A stretch of 64,000 nucleotides of DNA from Patagioenas fasciata (Eukaryota > Chordata > Aves > Columbiformes > Columbidae). Location of the stretch: positions 16,313,001-16,377,000 of the forward strand of contig NC_092520.1 in the NCBI RefSeq assembly GCF_037038585.1. The letters run 5' to 3'. The notes beneath the pieces were generated by a model, which worked only from the letters and a program-made list of their open reading frames with translations, had not been told where the DNA came from and did no database searches. Positions 12,791 to 25,800 of this stretch are shown here, one piece after another. Position numbers and translations under genes: made by a program. Position 1 is the stretch's first letter. Every line of letters begins with the position of its first letter.

Positions 12791-13855
12791 TTGCCTTCAG
12801 TGGGCTTTTGACCAGACCTCTGTATACATGTCCAGCAGTACCAATTCTGAAATAGTTGCAAAAATGCAGATTATGTTCTTCTAAAATGCTGCTGTCTTGC
12901 AGATTTTCCACTTCTCTATGTAACTTTCAATGTTTATTAAATGCTGCTAAAACATTGCATACAGCTTCATAGTAATAAAAACTAAGAGTGAAGTGATTGC
13001 TACATTCAACTTTAAAAGCCAATTTTTAGAAGCAATTTTCCTATCTTACCACATTTATGATGGCACATTCAATTCACATGCTTCATAAGGACATGCTAGA
13101 AAAAAGCAACTATGGATCGCATAGTCTGTTTTCTTGTAAGGACCCATTTATAGAAAAGGGTTGTGGATGGGTATCTCCAGTCTGTCCATGCAGCTCATCT
13201 CATGGTACAGCCTGTTTAGGGAAGTCTGTGCAGGTCACTGGTGAGCTAATGACTGAAGTTAAAAGTACTCATTATCACCTTCTATACAGTTAGCAAACCA
13301 TGTCCCTTTACAGCCTAATAAAATTAACTGAATGGTTCAAAATCCAAAATTTCTAAACTAAAGTTCACATCAAATTTCAAAATAAATACAATTTAATACA
13401 AAATATTAGGGAAAAAATTACTTGCAAAAACCTATGCCTGGTCTCAAAGACATCTTGTTTAACCTACTATATCCATTATGGAACACAATGGATTTATGCA
13501 ATATGTGAGAAATAATTGAACTTAGACTTGCAAAGATGCTACCCACTGTGCTAGTAATCAGTTATTTCAGAGACTTCTGTGTGTACCTTAAAATGACTCA
13601 ATAGGTGTATTTCTTTAAATTTGGTTACAAATACTGGAAAAAGAAAATACTGTCTCTACAAAGTGCTGGGTTCTTCTTCTTATGAAAGCCAATGCGAAAA
13701 AAACCCAGGATGTTTAAAGAGCTTCTCAACATTTTGCAGCATCATACCCAAGACAGGTTTAGAGACTGCGATCATCTTTTATGAAAGGAATTCTTTCAGA
13801 AGTTACAACAGTTGCGATAGGATGGGTTTCCAACACTGTCTTCCCTGAAGTCTCT
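12791..13855 (-). other. Probable proximal TMEM123 3' UTR
   Basis: This stretch follows the TMEM123 stop codon on the reverse strand. It is AT-rich and non-coding, with a reverse-strand AATAAA at 12933-12938. No other gene is seen. Confidence 0.45.
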
Positions 13856-13880
13856 TTAAATGATAGCATCATGTTCATCG
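13856..13880 (-). CDS. TMEM123: TMEM123 terminal coding exon
   Basis: On the reverse strand CTGTTACAG precedes the exon. Its first base completes the Ile codon, and it then reads DEHDAII and TAA (13856-13858). This cytoplasmic end is the same in the human protein. Confidence 0.93.
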
Positions 13881-16800
13881 CTGTAACAGAAACACAGTAA
13901 TTAATGTTCTGCAGTACAAGCAACAGTCAACATGACAAACAGCCACCCAGCTGCTGCCAAGAAGGTTATTTTGTGAACCAAGTCCATCTCCCTGGGCGGG
14001 GTAAGGGCACATTGAGCTGGGAACTGCAGCCCTCTCAGCCAAGCCTGAAGTTAGCAGAACAATTTCATTTTGTCAACACTCCTCCAGCCTCACCAGCCTT
14101 ATTAACATTTTGGCTTTCACATTTCATTGAAGTACATATTTTTAGATCAGCTATTGTTTAGGCATTTTTTTCCTATCTTACCTGTATCTAGTAGTAACAG
14201 TGAATCAAAGCCAGTTTACAAGCTCAGCAACACGTTTCCTTTGTTTTAAAGATACTTTTGACCTGAATTCTAGAATATCCATTCAGACACTACTGTGAAT
14301 AAACCTGTGCAAGCAGGGACTGGTTGAATTCCATTAACAGCAAGCAGGAGTCAGAGAAAACACCATGCTAAACACTAACATTCCAACAAGTCTGAGAACA
14401 TCAGCTCACTTAAAACAAGCTTCTCAACTGAGATGGATGATATGGAATGAAAGAAATGAATGCTGCAAAGGAGAGGAAAAGAGTAGCTCCACCAAGAAGA
14501 ACCATACCCAAGACAAGACTGGACTTACTACCTCCTGTCCCCCAGTCCAGTATCATAAAGGACAGAGATCAGTTGCCTGGAAGAAGCTGGTGGCAGAGAA
14601 TCTGTTTCAATCAGTGTTATTGAACTTGTAGGCTACAGACAGTCTGAAGTCCACAGAAAACTTCTAAAGGGTCTTAAAATTATAACGAAGAAAAGCAACT
14701 TTACTCTCCATAGGCTCGTGTTTACTGTACAGCACCTGCCCTCCACAGGGAAAGTATCAGCAGCCTGCAGCTCCAAGGTCACTGGTGTACACAAAGTAAA
14801 CAAGTAACCTGAGGTGGGAACCAGCCTGTACCTTTCAATATCCACAGCACAGACTTTATCTAGGACTCTTAGCTGCCCTCACAGTGAATATAAAAATGCA
14901 TGGATAGGCTCATTCTTCTGACAGATTTACCCTACTTCAAGCTAATATGAATGATATGACAAGATCAGATGCAGATGCCAGCATTCAGTTAAATGAATTC
15001 TACTTCTCATTTCCTGGACTTCTGAAAGGTGCTTAGAGCAGGTTAAGCACATACAATTTTATAGACACATTTCTGGAGTTGAGACAAGATAATGCAGAAA
15101 ATTAAATATTAGAACTCAGCCAGCTGGCCTGCCCATATTGCAAGGTAGGGCAAAAGTCTGAGTTCACAGATTGACACCAGTCAAACACTGTGCTTTAAAA
15201 AATGTGAATCAGGGCCATTTTGTTTTCTGTGACAAGAAATAAATGAATCAATTCAACTTAGGAATGTGGAATATTAGATGTCTGGATTTAAAACTGGCTG
15301 CTCAAAGTAGACTCGAGGATACATAAAAGATGATACAAAAGAGACATGTTAACAGAGTTCCAGCAAGACATCATATAGGTAACAGAAAACAGAGCTACTA
15401 CAAAAAAATTAACGGCAAAGGGGAGGAAAATGCCAAAGAGGGAATAAACAAACAGAGCCTAGGAGAAAGTGCCAGGAAAAAACAGAATTTTTGCAAATTG
15501 CAGCAAACATTTCAAGGAAACGTTTTCAAGGAAACATTAGCTATTCACAGAATAGCTGAAGGACAATGATCCTTTCAAAAAACCCACAATTTTATATAAT
15601 ATATCAGAGAAAAACCCACACAGAAGACAGCCATAATAAGGAATAGCTGAAGTGGTGAAAGACAAAATATCACAGTTAAATCTTTTAATAATATTAATAT
15701 AATGCACATTAAACAAATGTATATATCAGAGTTCATTCTCCTTATTTTGTTTGTCCTTGCTTCCCTCAAGAAAATAAAACACTGTCAAGAGACAATCCCT
15801 TGGGAACTTACATGGTTCTGTACTGAATGCCTCTTCTGGAGTGATAGGTTTTGCAGCCGAAGTAGAGAATAACTAGGAGTCCAAGTGTCAGCACAATGCC
15901 GCCCACAAAACTGCCCAGATCGAACCTGGAGGTTTTGGTTACGACAGCCTCAGATTTTGATGTGGCTGAAAAGAAAACAAAAGGCACTTTTTATAGAGCT
16001 CGCAAAATTGTGTTCTGAGGGACTCCCCTTTATCCTTCCTTCCCCATCGACATGTCATCTCAAGACCCAGCTGGACAAATTTAACATAGATCAGCTCAGA
16101 AGATACCGGCCAAGCACACTGAAACCTAGAGCTCCACTCTTAAGTGCCAGGAGCAGCTGGTCCAGCTGCTTGCTGCCTCCGAAAGACTGACTGTCCATTC
16201 TCCCCAGCTCCCTCTTTCCCCACCTTTCCCCCTGGGTCTCCCCTCCTTCCACACATGCAGCTCCTGCCCTTCTTAGGCCAGTTCTAGTGTTTTTCATACC
16301 CTCCATGATCCAGTATAACTCACTAAGCTGGCATGAAAGTAATCCAGCCAAAAAAGGAGGTGGTTTTCGGCCAGGTGAGCACACTGAGTCAGCCTGCACA
16401 GGGGTCCAGCAACCACCAGGTCAGTCAGTATAGTTACGTGGCAGGAGTAAAATACTTTTTGTGATGAAGAGCTGTTGAATTGCTTTACTTTGTCTCATGG
16501 CATTGTACCCTTACCCTCCAAGTTGAGAACACCTCTGCAGCCCAACACAAAGACTGACAGAGATAACATGACCTCAAATAAGCCAGAGCAGTTTCCCTGT
16601 GAAAACTGGTTTTATCTGCTACAAGCTCCTACCAAAAGACCCAGTCTGTGCCCATCTCTATTTGTACTTACCACAAGGAGGGTTATGTGGTCAACTACAA
16701 GTTCCGCTGATGACAGGTTCACCTACTTCACTGACATGTGAACAACCCGGATACGTTTACAAGTGCAAGTATGAAGTGGTGTCAACAAGCAGCTAACCAC

Positions 16801-19800
16801 AAAGATATACTGAATTCTACACTTGCTGTTTTTGTATTAAAGGGTACTGTCAAACTGTATTTGACAACTGTTACATAAAGTGTGACTCATTCATAGCCAT
16901 ATTCTAGCCTTCATTAGTGATAAAATTTATTACATTGCTACAAATGTAGTTAACAGAACTCAGTCTTTCTATGAAGCCAGTAGACATATTCTGAGCCATG
17001 GGTCAGCTGTCAAAAAGTAGAGATGAGCTCAAGTTCAGTTGTAGAAGGAGAGCCGAACAAATACAGAAGCCGTATTCAATAGCCAGGCTTTCTCCTAACA
17101 TTGCTGATTTCCTTGCTGGTGGCTGCTGGTTCAGATCACCCGCTTTTTTTTTTTTTGTCCTAGATATACCAGGTCTCTCAGGTTAAGTGAAGACAGCAGA
17201 GTGCTCAGAGCAACATTATTGTAGCCAACTTAATAATAAAACCCCACCTTATTTTCGTTTCAGTACGCAGACATCTTCTTTCTTTGTTATACTACCTTAC
17301 TACTGTAAAACTAACAATTCTACAATTGTACGACACATGTCAACACCTATACAAGCCTTTCTAACCTTCTTGAAAGGTGAACTCACCTGTAACGGAAGTG
17401 AGAGAAGTCTTGGAAGTGGTCACCACTGTAATATTGAGTTGTGATGATGTGACTGAGGAAGCTGTGGTGGATCTTGTTGTCTGGCTGGTTTTGGTGGGCT
17501 GAGTCGTGACAGACGCAGTGGTGTTGGTGGGCTGGCTGGGACTGGTCAGATGAGTAGTACTGGTGGACACACCTGGGAAATGTTTATTTGTGATATCACA
17601 CAGAAAAAGAACATAAAAATAATAAACTGTATACTCACTCAATGAGATAGCATTTATCATGCCCAAACAGAATGAGAGAGTAACAATGAAAATGCCACTT
17701 GCACACAGACCCTTCCCCTTTGCATTTCCTTTGGAAAGGCTCAACTTCTGAGGCTCAACATCAGGACTGGTTTTAATAAAAGGCTATGCAGAAAACCTGG
17801 ATAATATCTAATAACTTTTAGAAGGAGCATAGAATCACGCCTAACTTACAGTATTTTAAAATGTGATAAAATTCTGGATCAAGAGTGACTTTCCATTTGA
17901 AACACACAACTTGTCAGATAACCAAGCTTCTCTGATAATAACGGATTTTGCATGAAAATGCCCTCCTCATTTTAGTAATGATTTAATCTTTAATTTACTT
18001 TTGAATGAAACACTGGCTTTACTAAGGTTGCATGTATCTTAAACTTAACAGAGAGAATTCTGTATATATGTTAAGGTTCAAAAAGTTTTCAACATGTAAT
18101 AGAAGTTCAACTAAGTAAGTCTACTGGCTTGTATCATTTAGTAGTGAGCTGTCTTGCCAAGCTTAAAACAAAGACTGGAATGCTGTTTCACAAGTTTAAG
18201 TGACACCTAATATCTTTAACTTTTACTCTGCTTTTACCTAACACTTCCCCTTCCCTCCTGAGAAAGCAGTAATGAACTGTTCAGAATAAAATACCATGAA
18301 GCAAAATTAAGGAATAATAGAGGTTGATATTTATAGCAAAACCCTTAGAACCTTAGTAGAAGGCAGCCAGCTAGAATGATCTTAAGAATTACTTATTTTT
18401 GCAAGAAGGAACTAACAAGAAAGCCGCCTGTCATGCAGCTACACATTTCTCTAAGAAGACAATGTGAGGTAAATATCTTTTATGTATGAAGGAATTTCAG
18501 GGAGAAAAATATCTCCCTTTGCAGCTGTCTACTTCTGTATTATTTCTAGAACCTCCCACAAGGTGGGTTCATATTAAACACCACAAAAGCTTTTCATCAT
18601 GGACATTCAACTGTCTAATGTTTTTTTGAAAATTGTCTAAAACTAGAACAACTGAAGAATAGGTAGTTTCACCTTAATTCCACAGAAAACTTGATATTCA
18701 ATTCCTGCTTCTTTTATACAGCATGTAAAATGCTTCTATAAAATAAATTTCCTGTAAGTGTGGTTTAAAAAGTGAGTAGCTACACACAGAATGGTGTCTT
18801 TGCTAAGACTTAAGTATCATTGCTTCCCGTACAGATGTTAACAACAAAAACCTTAAAAACCCAACAATACAACAATGTAAGCCTTCCAAAAGGAACTGGC
18901 TTACACAATACTTTTAAGAGACATTTAACATTAGAACTACTGAAACAGCCCAATACAGCCCCCATAGTAAATGTTATTTAGCTTCCTGTTCTTTGATGTT
19001 ATAATTGTATTGTGCCATAACCCTCGGAAACACTTTGAAATGAGCATTCATTGAGATGGAACAGTTGGAGTACTATATTAATGTACTTACCTTGTTACAA
19101 CTAGGAAATTCAGTTCCTCTATGAAGCATGTGTAAAATACATCAGATAAAATTCAGGGCACAATTTAATACTGACAGGTAAACTCCCCAAAGGCACAATG
19201 ATCTATAAATATCAAATGGTTCCTCATTGTAGGAAATGTCTTTATGGAAACCATCTACAGTTATGTGACATGAGACCACACCTGGTAACTGCATTCCTAA
19301 TATAAAAGATACCAGAAGAAAGACAAATCTAATGCAAATGTCAACCAGTGAGTTTTCTATGGGGTTTTTTTGTTTGGTTGGCTTTTAGCCATGATTTCTG
19401 AGTGTCAAACTGGCTTGTGTTTCTGAGCAATATAATGGCTAATTGTTCCATGCGTAAAATTATTAAACAATGTTACACAAAGATGGCAGTTATTCCATGT
19501 GCATTACAATAACCTACACAAAACCTGAGTCAGCACAAAAATTATCCAAACAGCTACCATGAGGAATTTCAGCAAACCCGCACATCAGTTTTCCCCCCCT
19601 CTTTCCTACTAGTGATCCTTTTTTCTTATTTTATCAAGACTACAGCACTTGGTGATGTAATATTAGGAGTAAAATCTGGTTAATCTCCTACAGATTTATC
19701 TTTCATGGTGTATTTAGCATCGGTCGTTTCAAACCATCAGTGGGAGGCTGAGGCAGCTGGAGAATACGGGAAGCTGACAGGAACTGGGCACCAATCTGTT

Positions 19801-22800
19801 CTGCTGTGTCTGTGAAAAATCTTACCTGTACTATTTTACCAACAGAGTTAAGATGAAAGAACAGTTGCTAGCAACATCTGTCCTTTTATCTTTTATTTGC
19901 CTAATTACTTTGCCCCCAAAAGACCAGCTGGGCTTATCAGACATTATGCTAAACAAAGCCAGACTGTCTGGGTTAATTTTTATTATTTAAAAGGAATGCA
20001 TGGCACTAATAGAGTTCAGATTTATGATGTTTTATTTTTAAAAGAAACAAGAATTTTACTTTGTATGCTACGTGTGTTTAAACATTAAATAGCTACGCTA
20101 TATCCACCAATCAAATTACAACAACTGAAATTGCGTAAGCACCCTCCTAACGTACAAAATAATTATTGTTGAATGTTCTTCCTAAAATACATAAATACTC
20201 TCCTTCTGCCATGAAAAGCTTCCAAGAAAAGAAAACAACAACAACAAAAAAGAGGCAGGGACTTTAAGGAAAATTAAGTGCATATACCCAGTAGTCACTA
20301 TTCTGAAGAGGGTGAGACAGATAATCAAAATGGACAAATATTTTATTAAAATCTAAGAAGTTTCTAACAGGGGAAAAAAAAAAAAAAAGGACAAAAGAGA
20401 AGGATGTAAATAATAAACTGTGTGAAGCACGGCAGAGCTGCATGTTAGGTTTGTGCTGTGCCTAACAGCAAAGGGCTCAGACCTCTGCAAGAAACCGATG
20501 GTCAGGGCTGGAGGAACACCTGTGTTTAAAACCCCACAAAGGCCCTAAGGCAACATGGGGATTACAAAAACCTCTCCACTTTCCGGGTTAGACATGCTTG
20601 AACTGGTACACTGCAAGCAATGGAATGAGAAGCTGCACCAAAGGCATTTGCAGAGATTTTTTTTTTCTGCTGAGTATTTTATTCTTAAATGAATAACAAG
20701 CAACTTCTGAGCATGGTAGATTACAGATACACAAAGTGAGAGTTGCACTGGAAATGGAACAACATAGCTGGGACCTTATGATCAGCATAAAACTCCACGA
20801 ATATACAAAATATCTTAAGGCAGGAACAATCTCTCTGCCCTGCTTTCACCTGGCTCTTAGCCCATAGGGGACACAGTTAACGGATGGAACCAGCTTTTCT
20901 TCTCTCAGGTACAACCCTCTATCTGTCTGTCGCGAACTGAACAACTGCATGACATTAATTCTTACCCAGTCTTTATGGATGTGGTGATATATGGCTGTGC
21001 AAGTTCTTCCAGAAAATATTTTTTTAGATTTCGTTCTAAAAATTATCTCACATGGACATAGCCAATGGTTTGAACACTGCCAATCCAAGCGGACAAACTG
21101 TTTGTTTCTGCCCCAGGTTAAATAGCTGTTTTCAAACTCTACCAGTTGGTCTAATACAGCTATTTCTTCTTTCTACAAAGGTGTGTTTTGTAAACATGTT
21201 ACTTCTGTTGGAGCATCGCAACTGCAACACTGCTACCTTGGGAAGTCATTCTTACCTACAGTTGTTCTGCCAAGTTGTGAAGGAAAAACAATAGTGCTAG
21301 AACAATGCAAGAGTACCCGCGACAGATTGTTCCAGATCTGCCAGTCGTGTCTTGCTTGAACGCCACTCTTTTGTGCTATAAGCTCTATAAGGACTATTTT
21401 CTATGGTATAGGGTGCCATGATTCTCATCTAAAAGAAAATAGAGTCTCACTCTTGAAACTCAAGCACCCAGGACTTCATTATATCCTAAATCTGTTTACT
21501 GTGAAATAACATTGAGAGATGCATTGTTTGCACAACAAACTATAAACCTTTACTCCATGAAAATGGAATAAGTTTGCTTAGAGACAAAGAAAGAACACTA
21601 AAAAGACCAGCTTATTTCAAGTCTCCCTTCAAGTTTTATTCCTGCTTTTCAATGGCACAGCAAATGTTATTGCTTCTACTGATGAAGCATGCTACTTAAA
21701 AAAAAGTATAGCTTCATTTCAGAGTTGTTTTACATGTTGCCTCCCAGACTAAAATTATAATGCCTCTCTCAAATATCCACTTTTGATGGATATTTATTTA
21801 GAATCTGGTATGATCTAGGGTAGATTTGGAGCAGATACGTACCTGCTGTAGATGTTGTCGTAGATTGTGTGGATGATATAACAGTAGAAGCAGGTGAACT
21901 GCTATTTTCTTAGTGGAAAAAAGAAAACAGGAAAAGAAATATTATTCATTTTCATTTTAACATACTACAATTACAGTACTCACAACACAATACTCTCCTC
22001 AGAGTATCTATGTTTTCAGGCTAAAGGTGAGAATAGAGCAGAGAGTATTCCATCCCAAAGCAGATGGTTTTACCCCTCTGCAAAATGCTTCCAGATCTCA
22101 GTGCAGCAAGAACAGAGACTGTAAGCACAGCAGCGCCCAAATGGTCTGAGTCTGAATTCTTTACATCTTTTTTTGCTTTCTTCCACCTCTACGTCACCCT
22201 TATATTTCAGTTGCTGTATCAGCCATACTGTCACTGACTTTCTTGGCCGACTTAACACTGTGTGGGTTCTTTCCAGCTTTTATTTGTCTATTTCAGTTCC
22301 ATTTCCTATCCCTCAATCTTTAATTTTGCTGCGTATGTTGCAAACTGGGCTCATGGCCGGAACATACTGAAGTCATGTCAAGTAGACCAATACCCCATGA
22401 AACATCCTTCTGTGGGCTTATGCTCTCTCTGCACAAAAAGGGTCCTAAGAATGCACCTGTTTCCAAAGACTTAAACTAGAAACATTTCAGTCTTGATGGT
22501 TTTGTCCTTCCCTCCTTTCTTTCACTTCTCTTTTCCAGCTCTCTTGTTACTTCTAGCTTCTCAAGCACCCTCCCACTCTCACTTCTGTCCTCACCGCTGC
22601 AACGCTCCTCAATGTTTCTTTTCCTCCTGTCAAAGATCTCCTGGGCTGTTCAGTAACTCCGGTTCCTGGAAACCAAAATACTTCCCTCCCTTCATTCTGC
22701 ACTGTTCTCTATGCCCATTCTGTGATTATTCTTTTTCTCAGAAGTAACTGATCTTTCACATTGCTAGGGCTATGCACCTTGCAGAAGCTCTATCACTTTT

Positions 22801-25800
22801 CAGCATGGCTTGAAAACAAGGCGCACAACCTCAGAGATAACAAGAACAGTGACACAGCAACCAGAATCAAGGAGTAGGCTTATTTTCTTTGAACGGATCT
22901 GCTGTTCTTACCAGTGGAAAAGTCTAGTCTAGAACAGTATTGCCAACCTACTTTGCAATTGCCTACATGTTATGAGCGAGCCCTAATTTAAGAACAAAGG
23001 TAACAAATTTACACCTTCATACCATCTGCCAAAAAGGGAGAAAAAAAATTACAAAGAGAATTACTTTGCCTTTTCCTTAGTATAATCATTGCAAACTAGC
23101 CCCACCATTGAGTACTGCACACACAACCCTTACACTGACATACCTGTGATATTAAGTGGCAGATTTAATTGCCTTTGAGAAACAGCCTGTGATTGTACAA
23201 TTACAAACACATTCATTCTTGGATAAGTTGACTTTGATACCCGTGTAAGCCATAGATATGCCTGGGGCTAAACCTTTCCCACACTGGCCCAACACTGTAA
23301 CCAGAACATAGCTCCGGGTTTTCCCCAAGTTCTGAGTCCTCACATCTGCAGCCCTGGGAACACATCTGGGTATGGACTGCATGCTCATACAGGTGAGAAG
23401 AAGCCACGTACACTGCCTGGAATTTGGGTGTGAGTCAGTCATGCAACCAACACAAGAGAGAGTGAGTCAGTGAGGAGAGTATTGGCTATACATCCCACTT
23501 GTTGGACAATAGCAAGTTATATGAGTGAAGTGGTACAGGTCAAAAAGGACTCCAGGCATGGCACATGCTTAAAGGTATACAGATTAACACAGTCAAAATG
23601 GGATTACACCATGAAATAAACATGTACTTTAGCAATGAGCTGAAGCATGGTGGACCTAGAATCCATCTTGACGTTAAAAATATAATTTAAAAGTGCCTTG
23701 CCTTTTTCTCAAGAGCACTGAATTCTAGTCTAGCAGACTTATTGAGCTGGTGGTTCTCTTTTTAACTGTAAATTCATGTTGGTAGGAATTTCTAGGTGTT
23801 TCAGAGTACCTCCTGCCCTACAGCTGTTCACAATTCAATAAAATAAAACAAAGAGCAAGCTATTAGAGATTTTAAGGCATACAGTAATACATATTACTTT
23901 TCTCGACGCTACTGAGGAACAGCAACAGAAATGCCAAGAGTATTACCTTGCTTAAGGCCTGGAGTCAAAGTAGAGGGTGCAGGAGTGCTGGAGTTGTTTG
24001 TCTCTTCATTTCCCACATAAAAAAAAGAAGAAGAAGAAGATAGGTTTAGGTGCTTGATTACTGAGAAGCAAGAAAAGAAGTTAGTGCAGCATCTGTCACT
24101 TGCTTTGGGCATCTAAATGACGAAACTGCCATGGACAGGAGTTAGGTATAATGACGATATAAAAGCACAGTGCCACAACAGCATGCTCTTAGCACATTAA
24201 AAATGACGTTTGCACTACTCAACCATCAAATGAACTGGAACTCCATCCCATCCTCAGTTTTATCTTCCCCATCATCGCCACCCCAAGTTCTCTTCTTCCT
24301 TGAGATGAAAGAAGACTGAAAAAAGATGCAGAAAATCAGGCACCTTCCTTCAGTAGTAACATATGACCTGCACCATGTACAGCAGAAAGAAGAGAACTTC
24401 TCACATAAATCTTTTCCTCTGAAGTCTGCAAGGCCCTGGAAGGCAGATGAGCACTTATTCTGCCCCTGCATGGACAGCATGGTAAGGCAATAAGCTGCAC
24501 TGAGAAGATACATTGCTCAATTTGGAACTATCAGCATGTTAATGCATCCAGTGAGCATTTGGCAGGTGGGGAGTGGGACAGAAAAGGATCACACCACTGC
24601 TAAAAAATCACATCTTAAAGACTAATTGAGGCCTCAATACTCTGTCCTCAGGCCTGGCCTACAAAAAAGCGGTAAAATGCAAAGATAAACCACACAAACT
24701 GAAAAGTCTGGCATTCCCATACATGTAGAAGGGTCAGTTGCGAAATCTGTCTTTGCCAAGGACAGTTTAGTTTTGATCACTTGTAACAATATTCTGCTAA
24801 AGGCAAGCAAATAACTGAATTAAGTGTAACAGAAATAGAGTATTTTCCTAGTAGTTACAAAACCTTAGTGAAGATCTCTGAATGGTAAAGTTTCCAAATA
24901 CAGATGACAAAACCACTCATTGTATCTTACCCCTGCAATATCAAGACTGAGGGCAGCAGGCAAGATATGTTAAGACTGTTTAATTAGGAAGCCGAGGGAA
25001 AACAAACAAAAAAGAAGGATGGGACACAGCTAAACTAAGCTTCCCCAGGAAGGACCCAATCCTGCAGAAAGTGGTTGACACCAGAGCTAGTCCCCCAAAA
25101 TTTAACACTGATCCAGTTGAGGAAGTGAAGCCAACAGAAAACTTTCATTACCCCCTTCCCCAACCACACAGGATGTTTTTGCTGCCTCAACCAGCAGAAA
25201 GGGCTCCCTGTGGGATGAGACGAAAGAAAGGGGCAGGAACCAGAGGCGGAAGGAAAGACAGGACTCCATTAGTCCTAGTTCAGATCAGCTTGGACTGCAC
25301 ACCTTCAAAGATGTCAAGGACCTCATCCAGCTTCAAAGATACAAGTTTATTTCCCCCCCTCAAAAAAGACCCCCAAAACCCCAAACATTGACAAGTTTCT
25401 TAATTTAGATCACAAGCAGTGGCTCAAAAATACAAATACATCCTGATATGGGGTACTGCATAAACGTAAGCCACATGGGAATGGGGCAGGTGAGAAAAAG
25501 AAAAGCTTAAAATGATACTCTTCCCAAACTGTTCTATCCTTAGACTGCAGCTCTGGATCTGAAGTCATGTGGATTACTGCATGGACAGCAAGATACTTCA
25601 ATCAGGGAGGCAGGAAGGACTCCTGGCTTAAGCCAAAGGGAAAAGCAGCAGGTGTTTTTATGCAGCGATGAGACTCTCATTCGAGACCATGGACCGCACA
25701 GTGAAACTGGCCCAAAGCAAATGGGGAGGGGCTCAGGGGTTCCCCAGGGAGCAGCTGTGCAAGGGGCACAGGTGCAGGCAGCAAGGCGGGGAGCAGCAGC

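Noticed and set aside
23144-23186. Exon-like 43-nt stretch on the reverse strand with good AATCACAG acceptor and CACAG|GTATGT donor inside TMEM123
   Set aside because: All other TMEM123 stem exons are phase 1 at both ends. Including this one brings an in-frame TAA after 11 codons. It could at most be a poison exon.
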